Below, in pieces: positions 33,682 to 45,635 of a DNA stretch of 64,000 bases. The stretch comes from VFZN01 sp050249615. Its GTDB lineage: Bacteria > Acidobacteriota > Vicinamibacteria > Vicinamibacterales > UBA2999. The translations under genes and the position numbers were made by a program. Location of the stretch: the NCBI GenBank assembly GCA_050249615.1, contig JBFWQE010000011.1, forward strand, positions 1 through 64,000, given 5' to 3'. Position 1 is the first letter of the stretch. Every line of letters starts with the position of its first letter. Under the pieces are notes generated by a model that saw only the letters and a list, made by a program, of their open reading frames with translations, had not been told where the DNA came from and ran no database searches.

Positions 33682-34428
33682 ATGCACAGAGTTGTTCTAC
33701 TCCGCCACGGCGAATCCACCTGGAACAAGGAGAACCGATTCACCGGCTGGACCGATGTCGACCTGAGCGAGAAAGGCCGCGAGGAGGCAGTGGCCGCGGG
33801 ACAGCTGCTCAAGCAGGAGGGCTTCTCGTTCGACCTGGCGTTCACCAGCGTGCTGACGCGGGCCATCCGCACGTGCTGGATTGCGCTCGACGAGCTCGGC
33901 GAGCTGTGGATACCGGTGCAGCGCAGCTGGCGCCTGAACGAGCGGCACTACGGGGCGCTCCAGGGGCTGAACAAGGCCGAGACGGCCCAGAAACACGGTG
34001 AGGCTCAGGTGAAGATCTGGCGACGTGCCTACGACATCGCCCCGCCCCCGCTCACGCCCGACGACGAGCGGCACCCGTCGCGCGACCGGCGGTATGCCTC
34101 CCTGTCACCCGCGGAACTGCCGCTGACCGAGTCCCTGAAGGATACCGTGGCGCGGTTCCTGCCCTACTGGCACGACGCCATCGCCCCTGCCATCGCCAGT
34201 GGCCAACGCGTCCTGATTGCTGCGCACGGCAACTCGCTGCGCGCCCTCGTGAAGTACCTCGACAACATTTCCGACCAGGACATCGTCGAGCTCAACATCC
34301 CGACTGGGATCCCGCTCGTGTACGAACTGGATGCGTCGCTGAAACCGATCCGGAACTACTACCTGGGCGATCCGGAGGCCGCGAAGAAGGCCGCAGCCGC
34401 AGTGGCGAGCCAGGCCTCCGGAAGGTAG
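33682..34428 (+). CDS. gpmA: 2,3-bisphosphoglycerate-dependent phosphoglycerate mutase
   Basis: Interconverts 3- and 2-phosphoglycerate, the step before enolase. The 248 aa protein has the phospho-His motif VVLLRHGESTWNKENRFTGW, RRAYDIAPPPL, the second catalytic His in IAAHGNSLRALVKYL and LNIPTGIPLVYELD, all of the dPGM family. The start is the ATG at 33682 behind GAGGGGC; a GTG seven codons upstream lies inside the repeat element. With eno it forms a glycolytic pair. Confidence 0.96.
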   Translation: MHRVVLLRHGESTWNKENRFTGWTDVDLSEKGREEAVAAGQLLKQEGFSFDLAFTSVLTRAIRTCWIALDELGELWIPVQRSWRLNERHYGALQGLNKAETAQKHGEAQVKIWRRAYDIAPPPLTPDDERHPSRDRRYASLSPAELPLTESLKDTVARFLPYWHDAIAPAIASGQRVLIAAHGNSLRALVKYLDNISDQDIVELNIPTGIPLVYELDASLKPIRNYYLGDPEAAKKAAAAVASQASGR

Positions 34429-34475
34429 GCCGCCAGAAGGGGGAGCAACGGGGCCTCAGCCCCCTCGAATGGGCA

Positions 34476-34497
34476 CGCCGGGCCTCGAGTCCCGGCG
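34476..34497. terminator. Convergent GC hairpin after gpmA
   Basis: CGCCGGG (34476-34482) and CCCGGCG (34491-34497) form a 7 bp stem with an 8 nt loop between the convergent gpmA and the small gene at 34505. There is no U-tract, so it is a possible bidirectional terminator or RNA-stabilising hairpin only. Confidence 0.4.
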
Positions 34498-34504
34498 CTC
34501 CAGG

Positions 34505-34822
34505 CTAATTGGCCTCTTCGACCCTGGCCTCTTCGGCCGCAATCCGCAGCGAGCGCAGGAAGCGGCGGTCGCTGACGGTCATCTCGTAGGGCTTGCGGGC
34601 CGAGACGGTGCGGGCCACGGCACCCACCCTGGCGGGCACCCCGGGCGAATCCGGCGCCTGGGAGCGGTTCACGAAGCCGACCACGGCCTCGAGGTTCACC
34701 TTCATCTCGTAGCCCGCCGCCCGCGCCCGCTCGCGGCAGGCCTCCACCTCGGCACTGTTCGACACGGCGGCCGCAATGGCATCGGCCAGCTCACGGGCAA
34801 ACCGGTTGACCACGTCATCCAT
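34505..34822 (-). CDS. Small helical protein of unknown function
   Basis: A 105 aa soluble protein: MDDVVNRFARELADAIAAAV, then an Arg/Glu-rich helix (AEVEACRERARAAGYEMKV), a short variable linker and MTVSDRRFLRSLRIAAEEAR. Codon pattern and a GAGG-type site upstream of ATG 34822 support a real gene. No domain is recognised. It is isolated on the minus strand, convergent with gpmA and divergent from the mutase gene. Confidence 0.6.
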   Translation of the reverse strand: MDDVVNRFARELADAIAAAVSNSAEVEACRERARAAGYEMKVNLEAVVGFVNRSQAPDSPGVPARVGAVARTVSARKPYEMTVSDRRFLRSLRIAAEEARVEEAN

Positions 34823-35035
34823 GGGACGGCCCCTCCTCACCCTCGTGCCAACCGGCTGGGCTCCGGAGGCGGTTGCTGACAGCTCCCCACCGGGCGGGGG
34901 GTTGGCGTCGGCGCAAAGTCGTCATGGGCGGGACGATGTTGGGGATTCGGGGTTCATTCTAGGGACGGCACTAGTAGGTGTCAAGGAGGAAAGCACAATA
35001 AGTTGTGTCCGCTGTGCGACTTGGACGACGGGCGG

Positions 35036-35041
35036 TAGAAT
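35036..35041 (+). promoter_or_regulatory. -10 box for methylmalonyl-CoA mutase gene (leaderless type)
   Basis: TAGAAT ends 7 bp before the ATG at 35049, predicting transcription from the start codon. No ribosome-binding site is visible. Confidence 0.5.
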
Positions 35042-35048
35042 GCCGGCC

Positions 35049-36612
<1,564 letters not shown>

Positions 36613-36620
<8 letters not shown>

Positions 36621-37617
36621 CGCCCTGCTCGCTGTCGAGGGGTTGACCACCGCCTTCGAGACGTCGGCGGGCAGGCTCACGGCCGTCAACGGCGTGTCGT
36701 TCGAGATCCGCCGTGGCGAGACCCTGGGTCTCGTGGGCGAATCCGGCAGCGGCAAGTCGGTGACGGCCTTCTCCATCATCCGGCTGGTGCAGCCGCCAGG
36801 GAGGGTGCTGGCGGGCCGGGTGCTGTTCCAGGGGCGCGACCTCATCTCGCTGCCCGGGGACGACATGCGCCAGGTCCGCGGCGCCGGCATCGGCTTCGTC
36901 TTCCAGGAGCCCATGGCGGCACTGAACCCGGTGATGCGCGTCGGCGATCACATCGCGGAGGCTCTGCGCGTACACGGGCTGGCCACGCGCACCGAGGCGC
37001 GCGCGCGCGCCATCGACCTGCTCCGCGCGGTCCGGATCACCGATGCCGAGCGCCGGGTGGACGACTACCCGCACCAGCTCTCGGGAGGCATGCGCCAGCG
37101 GGTCATGATGGCCATCGCGCTCGCCTGCCGACCGCCGCTGGTGATCGCCGACGAGCCGACCACGGCACTGGACGTGACGGTGCAGGCGCAGATCCTCGAG
37201 TTGCTGAGGGACATGAAGCGCGAATTCGGGATCAGCCTGCTGCTCATCACGCACGACCTCGGGGTCGTGGCCGAGACCGCCGATCGCGTCGCCATCATGT
37301 ACGCCGGCCGCATTGTCGAGCAGGGGTCGGTGCGCGACATCTTCAAGGAGCCTGCTCATCCGTACACCCGCGGGCTGCTGGCGTCGATCCCGGGGGGCGC
37401 GGCCGGATCGAGGCTCCATGCCATCGAGGGGACGGTGCCCAACCTCGCGTCCCTGCCGCCGGGCTGCTCGTTCGCCCCGCGCTGCGGCGAGCGCATGCCG
37501 GTATGCACGTCGGCGTTCCCCGACGCCACGGCAATAGGCCCGGAGCACACGGTGCGGTGTTATCTGCACCCGACTCCCGACTCCCGACGGCCGGCTCCCG
37601 CCGAGGTACGCAGCTGA
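36613..37617 (+). CDS. Oligopeptide/dipeptide ABC transporter ATPase (OppD/DppD type)
   Basis: A 334 aa ABC ATPase: Walker A GESGSGKS, Q-loop FVFQEPMAALNP, signature HQLSGGMRQRVMMAIAL, Walker B VIADEPTTALD and H-loop LLLITHDLG. The C-terminal oligopeptide/dipeptide-type domain has HPYTRGLLASIP and the Cys-rich GCSFAPRCGERMPVC that in the family can hold an Fe-S cluster. It overlaps the mutase gene by 8 bp and the next ATPase by 1 bp. No permease or binding-protein gene is present. The last ~15 residues come from a GACTCCC repeat (37571-37602). Confidence 0.93.
37571..37602. repeat. GACTCCC word repeat inside a coding 3' end
   Basis: Two cgactccc units followed by degenerate copies (gacggccggctcccg) encode the last residues of the OppD-type gene. 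The same words occur between genes at 39410-39430 and, inverted, at 43089-43128. Confidence 0.6.
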
Positions 37618-38498
37618 TGCCCCCCCTCGTCGAAGTCCGCCACCTGGTGAAGCACTTCACGCGGGGCGGCGGCCCGTTCCGCCCCAGGTCCGTGATCCGC
37701 GCGGTGGACGATGTGAGCTTTCACATCGAAGAGGGCGAGACCTTCGCACTCGTGGGCGAGTCGGGCAGCGGGAAGAGCACGACGGGCCGGTGCATGCTGC
37801 GGCTCGTGGAGCCCACCTCAGGCGAGGTCCGGTTCCGGGGCGAAGACGTGTTGAAGTTCCCGGGCGCCCGGCTGCGCGCGGCCCGCCGCGAGATGCAGAT
37901 GGTCTTCCAGGATCCCTTCTCCTCGCTGAACCCGCGGATGCGCGCGTTCACGATCGTAGAGGAACCGCTCGTCATCCACCGGATGGGATCGACGAGCGAG
38001 CGCCGCGAGCGCGTGGCCGAGCTCTTCCGGCTCGTGGGGTTGGATCCCGCGCACCTGGATCGGTATCCCCACGAGTTCAGCGGCGGCCAGCGGCAGCGCA
38101 TCGGACTCGCGCGGGCGCTCGCGCTCAACCCGTCGTTCATCATCGCGGACGAGCCCGTGTCGGCGCTGGATGTGTCCATCCAGGCGCAGGTCATCAACCT
38201 GCTCATGGACCTCCAGCAGCAACTGAAGCTCACCTACCTGTTCGTGGCACACGACCTGCGGCTGGTCAGGCACATCTCGAACCGCGTGGCGGTGATGTAC
38301 CTCGGGAAGATCGTGGAAATGGGGGAGACGGCACAGATCTTCGGCGCCGCCCGCCACCCCTACACCAGGGCGCTGCTATCCTCCGTGCCGGTGACCGATC
38401 CGGACGCCCCACGCGGGCGCATCGAGCTGGACCCGGCCGCTGTGGACCGTGAAGCGCCGCTCCGCGAGGTCGCCGCGGGACACTGGGTGGCAATCTAG
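37617..38498 (+). CDS. Oligopeptide/dipeptide ABC transporter ATPase (OppF/DppF type)
   Basis: A 293 aa partner ATPase: Walker A GESGSGKST, MVFQDPFSSLNPRM, signature HEFSGGQRQRIGLARAL, Walker B IIADEPVSALD, H-loop FVAHDLRLVRH and the terminal RHPYTRALLSSVP. MVFQDP and the conserved ALD/SIQAQV block are of the OppF subgroup. It forms a heterodimer with the upstream OppD type. Its ATG shares one base with the upstream stop (TGATG). It is followed by a long word-repeat stretch. Confidence 0.93.
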   Translation: MPPLVEVRHLVKHFTRGGGPFRPRSVIRAVDDVSFHIEEGETFALVGESGSGKSTTGRCMLRLVEPTSGEVRFRGEDVLKFPGARLRAARREMQMVFQDPFSSLNPRMRAFTIVEEPLVIHRMGSTSERRERVAELFRLVGLDPAHLDRYPHEFSGGQRQRIGLARALALNPSFIIADEPVSALDVSIQAQVINLLMDLQQQLKLTYLFVAHDLRLVRHISNRVAVMYLGKIVEMGETAQIFGAARHPYTRALLSSVPVTDPDAPRGRIELDPAAVDREAPLREVAAGHWVAI

Positions 38499-38582
38499 GT
38501 TCTCGGGTTCTCGGGTTCTCAGGTTCTCAGGTTCTGGGGGTTCTCGGGTTCTCGGGCTCTCGGGTTCGGGGTTCTTGGTTCA
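38498..38582. repeat. GGTTCTCGG word-repeat array
   Basis: Degenerate 8-9 bp units (ggttctcgg, ggttctcag, ggttctggg, ggctctcgg, ggttcgggg) run without a break between two convergent ABC genes. The same words recur at 39353-39412. Confidence 0.85.
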
Positions 38583-38585
38583 ACC

Positions 38586-39317
<732 letters not shown>

Positions 39318-39323
39318 AGGGTC

Positions 39324-39329
39324 AGTCTA
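39324..39329 (-). promoter_or_regulatory. -10 box for the LolD/MacB-type gene (leaderless type)
   Basis: Minus-strand TAGACT ends 6 bp before the ATG at 39317. The gap has no purine-rich ribosome-binding site. Confidence 0.45.
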
Positions 39330-39352
39330 CATGGACGTCACGAGGAAGGACG

Positions 39353-39430
39353 GGGTTCCGGTTCCTGGGTTCGGAGGTTCTGGGGTTCTCGGGTTCTGCG
39401 GTTCTCGACTCCCGACTCCCGACTCCCGAC
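39353..39430. repeat. GGTTCTGGG and GACTCCC word repeats
   Basis: About six degenerate ggttctggg-type units are followed by three cgactccc/gactcccga units. Two repeat families thus meet head to tail between the ABC gene and acs. Confidence 0.8.
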
Positions 39431-39437
39431 GAAAAGC

Positions 39438-41381
<1,944 letters not shown>

Positions 41382-41388
41382 GGGGGGG

Positions 41389-41394
41389 ATTATA
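41389..41394 (-). promoter_or_regulatory. Consensus -10 box for acs (leaderless type)
   Basis: On the minus strand a perfect TATAAT is followed by seven C residues and then the acs ATG. No ribosome-binding site fits between, so translation of a leaderless mRNA is the simplest reading. Confidence 0.65.
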
Positions 41395-41480
41395 GGTGCA
41401 AGGTGCTGGGTGCAGGGTGCAGGGTGCAGGGGTGCAAGGTGCGGGGGCAAGGGTGCCGACAGGTGCGGACAGGTGCTGGC
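41395..41480. repeat. GTGCAGG word-repeat array
   Basis: Degenerate units ggtgcaa, ggtgctg, ggtgcag, gggtgcag, aggtgcgg and similar fill the space upstream of acs. The same family occurs in both orientations at 60637-60743. From 41505 to 41550 a second motif with a GGCAGG/CCTGCC palindrome follows, before the ATPase stop. Confidence 0.8.
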
Positions 41481-41555
41481 GGGCTATCGAGCGCTGAAGC
41501 TCCGAGGGCGAGCGAGGGCAGGGCCTGCCCACCGTAGCACGGAGGGCGAGGTGGG

Positions 41556-42461
41556 TCAGCGATACGTCGCGGGCACCGCGACTCCTGTTCCCACGCGATT
41601 GGTGCCGTACCAGCGGAAGCGCTTGGACCGCAGCCGCAGGAGCTCGAGCGACGCCGCAGCGGTCTCGAACATCGACGGCTCGAGCCTGCGCACCCGGATC
41701 GCCGCGGCTTCCTGCAGGGCCCGCTCGCACAGGACGTTGACGAGACGGGGCAGTCCTCCCGACAGGGCATGAACGACATCCACGGCCTTGGGGCCGACGG
41801 TGATCGGCGCGCCCCCGGCCACGTGCAGGCGATGCTGGATGTACGGCTCGCACTCGTCGCGCTCGAGCGCCGTCAGGCGAGCGCGGTGGAGCACCACATC
41901 ATCGAGGACGCGTGGCAGAGTCGGGGACCCCACCGTCGGCGGCTGAGAAGACAGGATCACGCGCAGCAGGGGCTCCTCGCCCGACTCGAGGGAGAGAAGC
42001 CCGAGCAGGCCCTCCACCGTCACCGGGGGCAGGAGATGCGCCTCGTCCAGGAGAATCAACGGACGGGGCCCGCCGCTCGTGCGCAGCCACTCGGCCAGCC
42101 AGCGGCTCAGTTCATCATGTCCGGCCCCGGCCAGGCGGTCCGTGGCCGCGGCCTCCTGCCTGGTCGCCCCCAGCTGCTGCAGCAGTCGCCGGTACAGCTC
42201 CTCTGGCGACAGCAGGGCGTTGGAGATGTAGACCACGCGCGATTCCTGCTGGAACGTCCGGAGGAGTGTCCGGCAGAGCGTGGACTTCCCCGTTCCGAGG
42301 TCGCCGGTCAGCAGCAGCACGGGCGCGCGCCGGGCGAGTCCGGTCGAGAGCCCGCCCAAAGCGCGGGCATGGGCGCGGCTCCGGAAGTGATACCGGGCGT
42401 CCGGAGTCAGGCTGAAGGGGCGCTCGAACAGCCCGAAGAACGACTCGTAGCCGGAGTGCAT
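41556..42461 (-). CDS. ExeA/GspA-type AAA ATPase
   Basis: A 301 aa ATPase that opens MHSGYESFFGLFERPFSLTPD, the conserved N-terminus of ExeA-like proteins (Y..FFGL...PF). It has Walker A LLTGDLGTGKSTL, Walker B PLILLDEAHLL, sensor-like RVILSSQP and a C-terminal helical lid (LSGGLPRLVNVLCERAL). ExeA/GspA powers assembly of type II secretion secretins in Aeromonas; in other genomes such ATPases stand alone, as here. It lacks the C-terminal TM and peptidoglycan-binding part of full ExeA, so a general motor role is possible. Confidence 0.88.
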   Translation of the reverse strand: MHSGYESFFGLFERPFSLTPDARYHFRSRAHARALGGLSTGLARRAPVLLLTGDLGTGKSTLCRTLLRTFQQESRVVYISNALLSPEELYRRLLQQLGATRQEAAATDRLAGAGHDELSRWLAEWLRTSGGPRPLILLDEAHLLPPVTVEGLLGLLSLESGEEPLLRVILSSQPPTVGSPTLPRVLDDVVLHRARLTALERDECEPYIQHRLHVAGGAPITVGPKAVDVVHALSGGLPRLVNVLCERALQEAAAIRVRRLEPSMFETAAASLELLRLRSKRFRWYGTNRVGTGVAVPATYR

Positions 42462-42520
42462 GCCACTGCACTTATCGGCCCGGGCGCCCGGGAACTACAG
42501 GCGCTCGAGGCCCGCAGTGT

Positions 42521-43075
42521 TCAGGCCCCCGTGCTGTCCGGCGGTGGGGGCGGCGACAGCGGGGGCGGAGGCGGCGCGAAGGTCGGCGGCGTGAACGCGG
42601 GAGCCGGCGGTGGCACGGGCGGCGGAGGCGGCTCGCTCTTGCGGAAGAAGAGCGCCCCGAACAGTCCGCCAACCATCCCGAACACGCTGCACACGCAGAG
42701 GGTGATGAAGAAGCCGACAACGGCGGCCACACCCATCGCCGGGCCGCTCTTCAGCGCCTCGAGGAACTCGCGCGCCTCGGGCGGCATGTCGCTGGAGAGT
42801 GCCCGCTCGAGCATCCCCGCCTGGAACGGCAGGAGGACCGCGTTCAGCGGAATCGCCACGATGGTCCAGACCACGGCGCCGATGGCGCCGGCCATGAGCC
42901 CGACCAGCGCGCCGTCACCCACCGTGATGGGATCCGGCCGCTGCTGCTGCATCAGGTAGGCGGCGAGCCCGCCGCCAAACAGGATCCAGGCGCAACAGCA
43001 GTTCGCCAGGTTGATGACCGGCAGGGCCGACAGGACACCCATGGCGACGCCGCCGAGCAGGGCTGGCTGAAGCAT
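42521..43075 (-). CDS. Membrane protein with proline-rich cytoplasmic tail
   Basis: A 184 aa protein with three or four hydrophobic helices (ALLGGVAMGVLSALPVI, CCCAWILFGGGLAAYL, GLMAGAIGAVVWTIVAI, GVAAVVGFFITLCVCSVFG) and a C-terminal tail of ~40 residues that is mostly Pro with Ala/Phe/Thr. It resembles small membrane proteins of the DUF5518/TIGR04086 kind, but the family is not certain. TATCAT ends 7 bp before the ATG. It lies 59 bp upstream of the ExeA-type gene on the same strand. Confidence 0.7.
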   Translation of the reverse strand: MLQPALLGGVAMGVLSALPVINLANCCCAWILFGGGLAAYLMQQQRPDPITVGDGALVGLMAGAIGAVVWTIVAIPLNAVLLPFQAGMLERALSSDMPPEAREFLEALKSGPAMGVAAVVGFFITLCVCSVFGMVGGLFGALFFRKSEPPPPPVPPPAPAFTPPTFAPPPPPLSPPPPPDSTGA

Positions 43076-43082
43076 GGGGGGG

Positions 43083-43088
43083 ATGATA
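43083..43088 (-). promoter_or_regulatory. -10 box for the proline-tailed membrane protein (leaderless type)
   Basis: Minus-strand TATCAT, then seven C residues, then ATG at 43075. The arrangement is the same as at acs. Confidence 0.5.
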
Positions 43089-43128
43089 CTCGACGGGAGT
43101 CGGGAAGCGGGAGTCGGGAGCCGGAAGC
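43089..43128. repeat. GGGAGTCGG word repeats
   Basis: Units cgggagt, cgggaag, cgggagt, cgggagc; inverted orientation of the GACTCCC family seen at 39410-39430. Confidence 0.65.
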
Positions 43129-43129
43129 T

Positions 43130-43185
43130 GAGGGACCACCGGCCGGGACAGATCGCGGGAGGGAGGAAAGTCCGGTCGGGACGGT
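43130..43185 (+). pseudogene. Possible relic of the 5' end of an RNase P RNA gene
   Basis: The segment contains GGGAGGAAAGTCCGG, which includes the 13-base core GAGGAAAGTCCGG (43163-43175) nearly universal at the 5' end of bacterial RNase P RNA. It is preceded by CCGGCCGGGACAG, similar to the P2 strand. The P3 hairpin and everything downstream are missing, because the inositol synthase gene ends at 43229. At most a fragment; chance or repeat origin is not excluded. Confidence 0.3.
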
Positions 43186-43230
43186 CCCGGGCTTGGGGGT
43201 CAACCCAAGACCTCAGGACCTCAAGACCTC
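43186..43230. repeat. Inverted repeat and AAGACCTCAGG words
   Basis: CTTGGG and CCCAAG (43192-43208) form a 6 bp stem with a 5-6 nt loop, followed by three degenerate aagacctcagg/acctcaagacc units that reach the inositol synthase stop. The hairpin could end minus-strand transcripts but has no U-tract. Confidence 0.5.
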
Positions 43231-44542
43231 AGTCGTAGTACTCCAGCCCGAGGTGCGTGATCAGTTCTTCGCCCTTCATGTAGCGGAGTGTGTTCTTCAG
43301 CTTCATCAGCTGGATGAACAGGTCGTGCTCCGGGTACACCTCTTTGGCGTGCATCGGAGCCTTGAAGTAGAACGACAGCCACTCCTGGATGCCGAACATG
43401 CCGGCGCGCTTCGCGAGGTCGAGGAACAACGCCGAGTCGAGGACGATGGGCGCGGCCAGGATCGAGTCGCGGCACAGGAAGTTGATCTTGAGCTGCATCG
43501 GGTAGCCGAGCCAGCCCACGAGATCGATGTTGTCCCAGCCTTCCTTGTTGTCGCCGCGCGGCGGGTAGTAGTTGATCCGGACGACGTGCGAGATGTCCTT
43601 GTAGAGCTCGGGGTAGAGGTGCGGCTGGAAGATATAGTCGAGCGCCGACTTCTTGCTCTCTTCCTTCGTCTTGAACGACTCGGGGTCGTCGAGGACCTCG
43701 CCGTCACGGTTGCCGAGGATGTTGGTGGAGTACCACCCGCGCACCCCCAGGAGGCGCGCTTTCAACCCCGGGGCGATGACCGTCTTGATGAGCGTCTGCC
43801 CCGTCTTCATGTCGTTGCCGGCGACGGGCGCCTTCGTCTGGTTGGCCAGCTCCAGCATCGCGGGCACGTCGGCGGTGAGATTCGGCGCCGCGTTGGCGAA
43901 CGGGATGCCCTCCTTGAGCGCAGCGTACGCGTACACCATGCTCGAAGGGATCGCATCGTCGCTCTGCTCCAGCCCCTTTTCGAGGGCGGCGAGCGACTGG
44001 TGCACCGGGCCTTCCGTCATGAAGACCTCCGTGCTGCCACACCACACCATCACGAGGCGTGAGCAGCCGTTCTTCTCCTTGAAGGCCCGAATGTCGGCAA
44101 TGAGCTGTTCGGCCAGGTCCTTCTTGTTCCTGCCCTTCTTGACGTTCGGACCGCTCAGGCGCTTCACGTAGCGCTGGTCGAACACGGCCGGCATGGGCTT
44201 GATGGCTTCCATCTCGCCGCGGACCTGATCGAGGAGCGCGGGCTCGAGCACGCCCGCGGTGCGGGCCGCAGCGTAGCAGTCCTCTTCGAAGATGTCCCAG
44301 CCCCCGAAGACGATGTCGTCCAGGCCGGCCAGGGGCACGAAGTCCTTGATCCTCGGCGACCGGCCGTCGGTGCGCTTGCCAAGGCGGATGGTGCCCATCT
44401 GGGTGAGCGATCCGATGGGCTGCGCGAGACCCTTGCGGATGGCGGCCACGCCCGCGATCGTCGTGGTGCTGACGGCACCAAGACCCACGAGCAGCACGCC
44501 GAGTTTGCCCTCTGCAGGAGCGATGTTTATTGGCGTCTTCAC
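43229..44542 (-). CDS. ino1: myo-Inositol-1-phosphate synthase
   Basis: NAD-dependent isomerisation of glucose-6-phosphate to L-myo-inositol-1-phosphate. The 437 aa protein has the Rossmann loop LLVGLGAVSTTTIAG, FGGWDIFEEDCY, VWCGSTEVF, PVAGNDMKTGQTLIKTV, RGWYSTNILGN and FKTKEESKKSALDYI, all matching the synthase family. Bacterial Ino1 feeds phosphatidylinositol, inositol-phosphate solutes or inositol-containing glycans; the sink is not visible here. The start is GTG at 44542 with TAAGAT 9 bp upstream, overlapping the divergent gene's -10 box. Confidence 0.95.
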   Translation of the reverse strand: MKTPINIAPAEGKLGVLLVGLGAVSTTTIAGVAAIRKGLAQPIGSLTQMGTIRLGKRTDGRSPRIKDFVPLAGLDDIVFGGWDIFEEDCYAAARTAGVLEPALLDQVRGEMEAIKPMPAVFDQRYVKRLSGPNVKKGRNKKDLAEQLIADIRAFKEKNGCSRLVMVWCGSTEVFMTEGPVHQSLAALEKGLEQSDDAIPSSMVYAYAALKEGIPFANAAPNLTADVPAMLELANQTKAPVAGNDMKTGQTLIKTVIAPGLKARLLGVRGWYSTNILGNRDGEVLDDPESFKTKEESKKSALDYIFQPHLYPELYKDISHVVRINYYPPRGDNKEGWDNIDLVGWLGYPMQLKINFLCRDSILAAPIVLDSALFLDLAKRAGMFGIQEWLSFYFKAPMHAKEVYPEHDLFIQLMKLKNTLRYMKGEELITHLGLEYYD

Positions 44543-44551
44543 AACCTGACG

Positions 44552-44561
44552 ATCTTATCAT
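44552..44561. promoter_or_regulatory. Overlapping divergent -10 boxes (ino1 / methyltransferase-like)
   Basis: The sequence atcttatcat holds minus-strand TAAGAT (44557-44552), 9 bp before the GTG at 44542, and plus-strand TATCAT (44556-44561), 6 bp before the ATG at 44568. The boxes share two bases in a 25 bp gap. Confidence 0.6.
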
Positions 44562-44567
44562 GGGGCC

Positions 44568-45143
44568 ATGATTGGCCAGTTCCTGCGGACCGTTCGGCGG
44601 CACCGCCAGATGGACCCGCTGCACGTCACGATGACAGGCGTCCGCATGGGCGAGCGCTTCGCGCAGATCGGATGCGACGACGAGGCGCTGCTGGGGGGGC
44701 TCGCGGCAAAGGTGGGCCTGAGCGGAGCCTGCACGGTGGTAGCGTTCGACGAGGAGGCCGCGGCACGCGCGCGGAAGGTCGGGGCTGGAGTCGGCGCGCT
44801 CATCGACGTCCGGGTTGTGCCCCCCGGCGCCTTCGGCATCGACAGCGCCAGCGTGGACATGGTGGTGGTGGACGATACCCGCGGCACGTTCGCGCGGCTG
44901 CCGGATGTGGACCGCCGCGCAGCGCTGGCGGAAGCTCTTCGCATGCTGCGGAACGGCGGCCGGGTCGAGGTGGTCGAGCGGGTGTCGGTGAAGGGCCTGC
45001 TCGGCGGACACATCACGCGCCCCGAAGGCTACCTGGTGGAGAGCGATCTGGCCGCGGCGGGCTTCAAGCCCGTGCGGATGCTCGCGGAGAAGGAGGGCGT
45101 CCGGTTCGTGGAGGGGTTGAAGGGCGCCGCCGTCACCCCCTAG
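44568..45143 (+). CDS. Methyltransferase-like protein (class I fold)
   Basis: A 191 aa protein with a possible SAM-binding Rossmann pattern: CTVVAFDEEAAARARKVGA (strand-Asp-Glu-helix), then FGIDSASVDMVVVDDTRG and LRMLRNGGRVEVVERV, which align with the acidic loop, motif IV and post-motif strand of class I methyltransferases. The classical GxGxG loop is poorly preserved (IGCDDEALLGGLAAKVG). Function is tentative. It is divergent from ino1 through a shared promoter, so co-regulation is likely. Confidence 0.6.
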   Translation: MIGQFLRTVRRHRQMDPLHVTMTGVRMGERFAQIGCDDEALLGGLAAKVGLSGACTVVAFDEEAAARARKVGAGVGALIDVRVVPPGAFGIDSASVDMVVVDDTRGTFARLPDVDRRAALAEALRMLRNGGRVEVVERVSVKGLLGGHITRPEGYLVESDLAAAGFKPVRMLAEKEGVRFVEGLKGAAVTP

Positions 45144-45193
45144 CCCCGAGTGCGCGGTAAGATGGCGGTCCGGCTCAGGCAGGAGGCTCCGCC

Positions 45194-45625
45194 ATGACGA
45201 GCGACGAGATCCGTGCGTTCCTCGACCGGTTCGTGCATGCATGGGAGCGTCAGGACGTCGCGGCGCTCAGCGCCTGTTACGCGGACGACTGCGAGGTCGT
45301 CAGCCCCATCTTCGGCACGATGAAAGGCCGGGCCCAGGTCGAGAAGTCCTACACCGACCTGTTCAAGGCCTTTGCCAGCCCCACCATCCGTCTGGACGAC
45401 ACCATCGTCGCCAATCGCGACCAGGCGCGGGCCGTCATCGTCTGGACCGTGCAATCCACGCACGTGGGAGAGGTCTTCGGGATGCCGGCCACTGGCCGCC
45501 GGATCGAGCGAACGATGGCGTACCTCTTCACGCTGCGCGACGGGCTCATCATCCGGGAGCGGCGCGTCTACGACTTCACGAGCATGCTCATGCAGCTGGG
45601 GGTGCTGAAGGCGCGGCCTGCATGA
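45194..45625 (+). CDS. NTF2-like / SnoaL-type polyketide-cyclase-fold protein
   Basis: A 143 aa alpha+beta cone-fold protein: FLDRFVHAWERQDVAALSAC, YADDCEVVSPIFG, then DDTIVANRDQARAVIVW and GRRIERTMAYLFTLRDGLIIRE, the SnoaL-like pattern. Such proteins are cyclases, isomerases or ligand binders; no catalytic set can be assigned. GGAGG sits 8 bp before the ATG and TAAGAT lies ~35 bp upstream, so unlike its neighbours it has a normal leader. It converges on the M55 gene with a 10 bp gap. Confidence 0.8.
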   Translation: MTSDEIRAFLDRFVHAWERQDVAALSACYADDCEVVSPIFGTMKGRAQVEKSYTDLFKAFASPTIRLDDTIVANRDQARAVIVWTVQSTHVGEVFGMPATGRRIERTMAYLFTLRDGLIIRERRVYDFTSMLMQLGVLKARPA

Positions 45626-45635
45626 CGGCAATGGG

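Noticed and set aside
42521..43075. Type II secretion partner of the ExeA-type ATPase (ExeB/GspB)
   Set aside because: The neighbour has several TM helices and a C-terminal proline tail; GspB has one TM helix and a periplasmic domain.
44568..45143. Confident class I methyltransferase call
   Set aside because: Motif I glycines are poorly preserved, so only a tentative label was kept.
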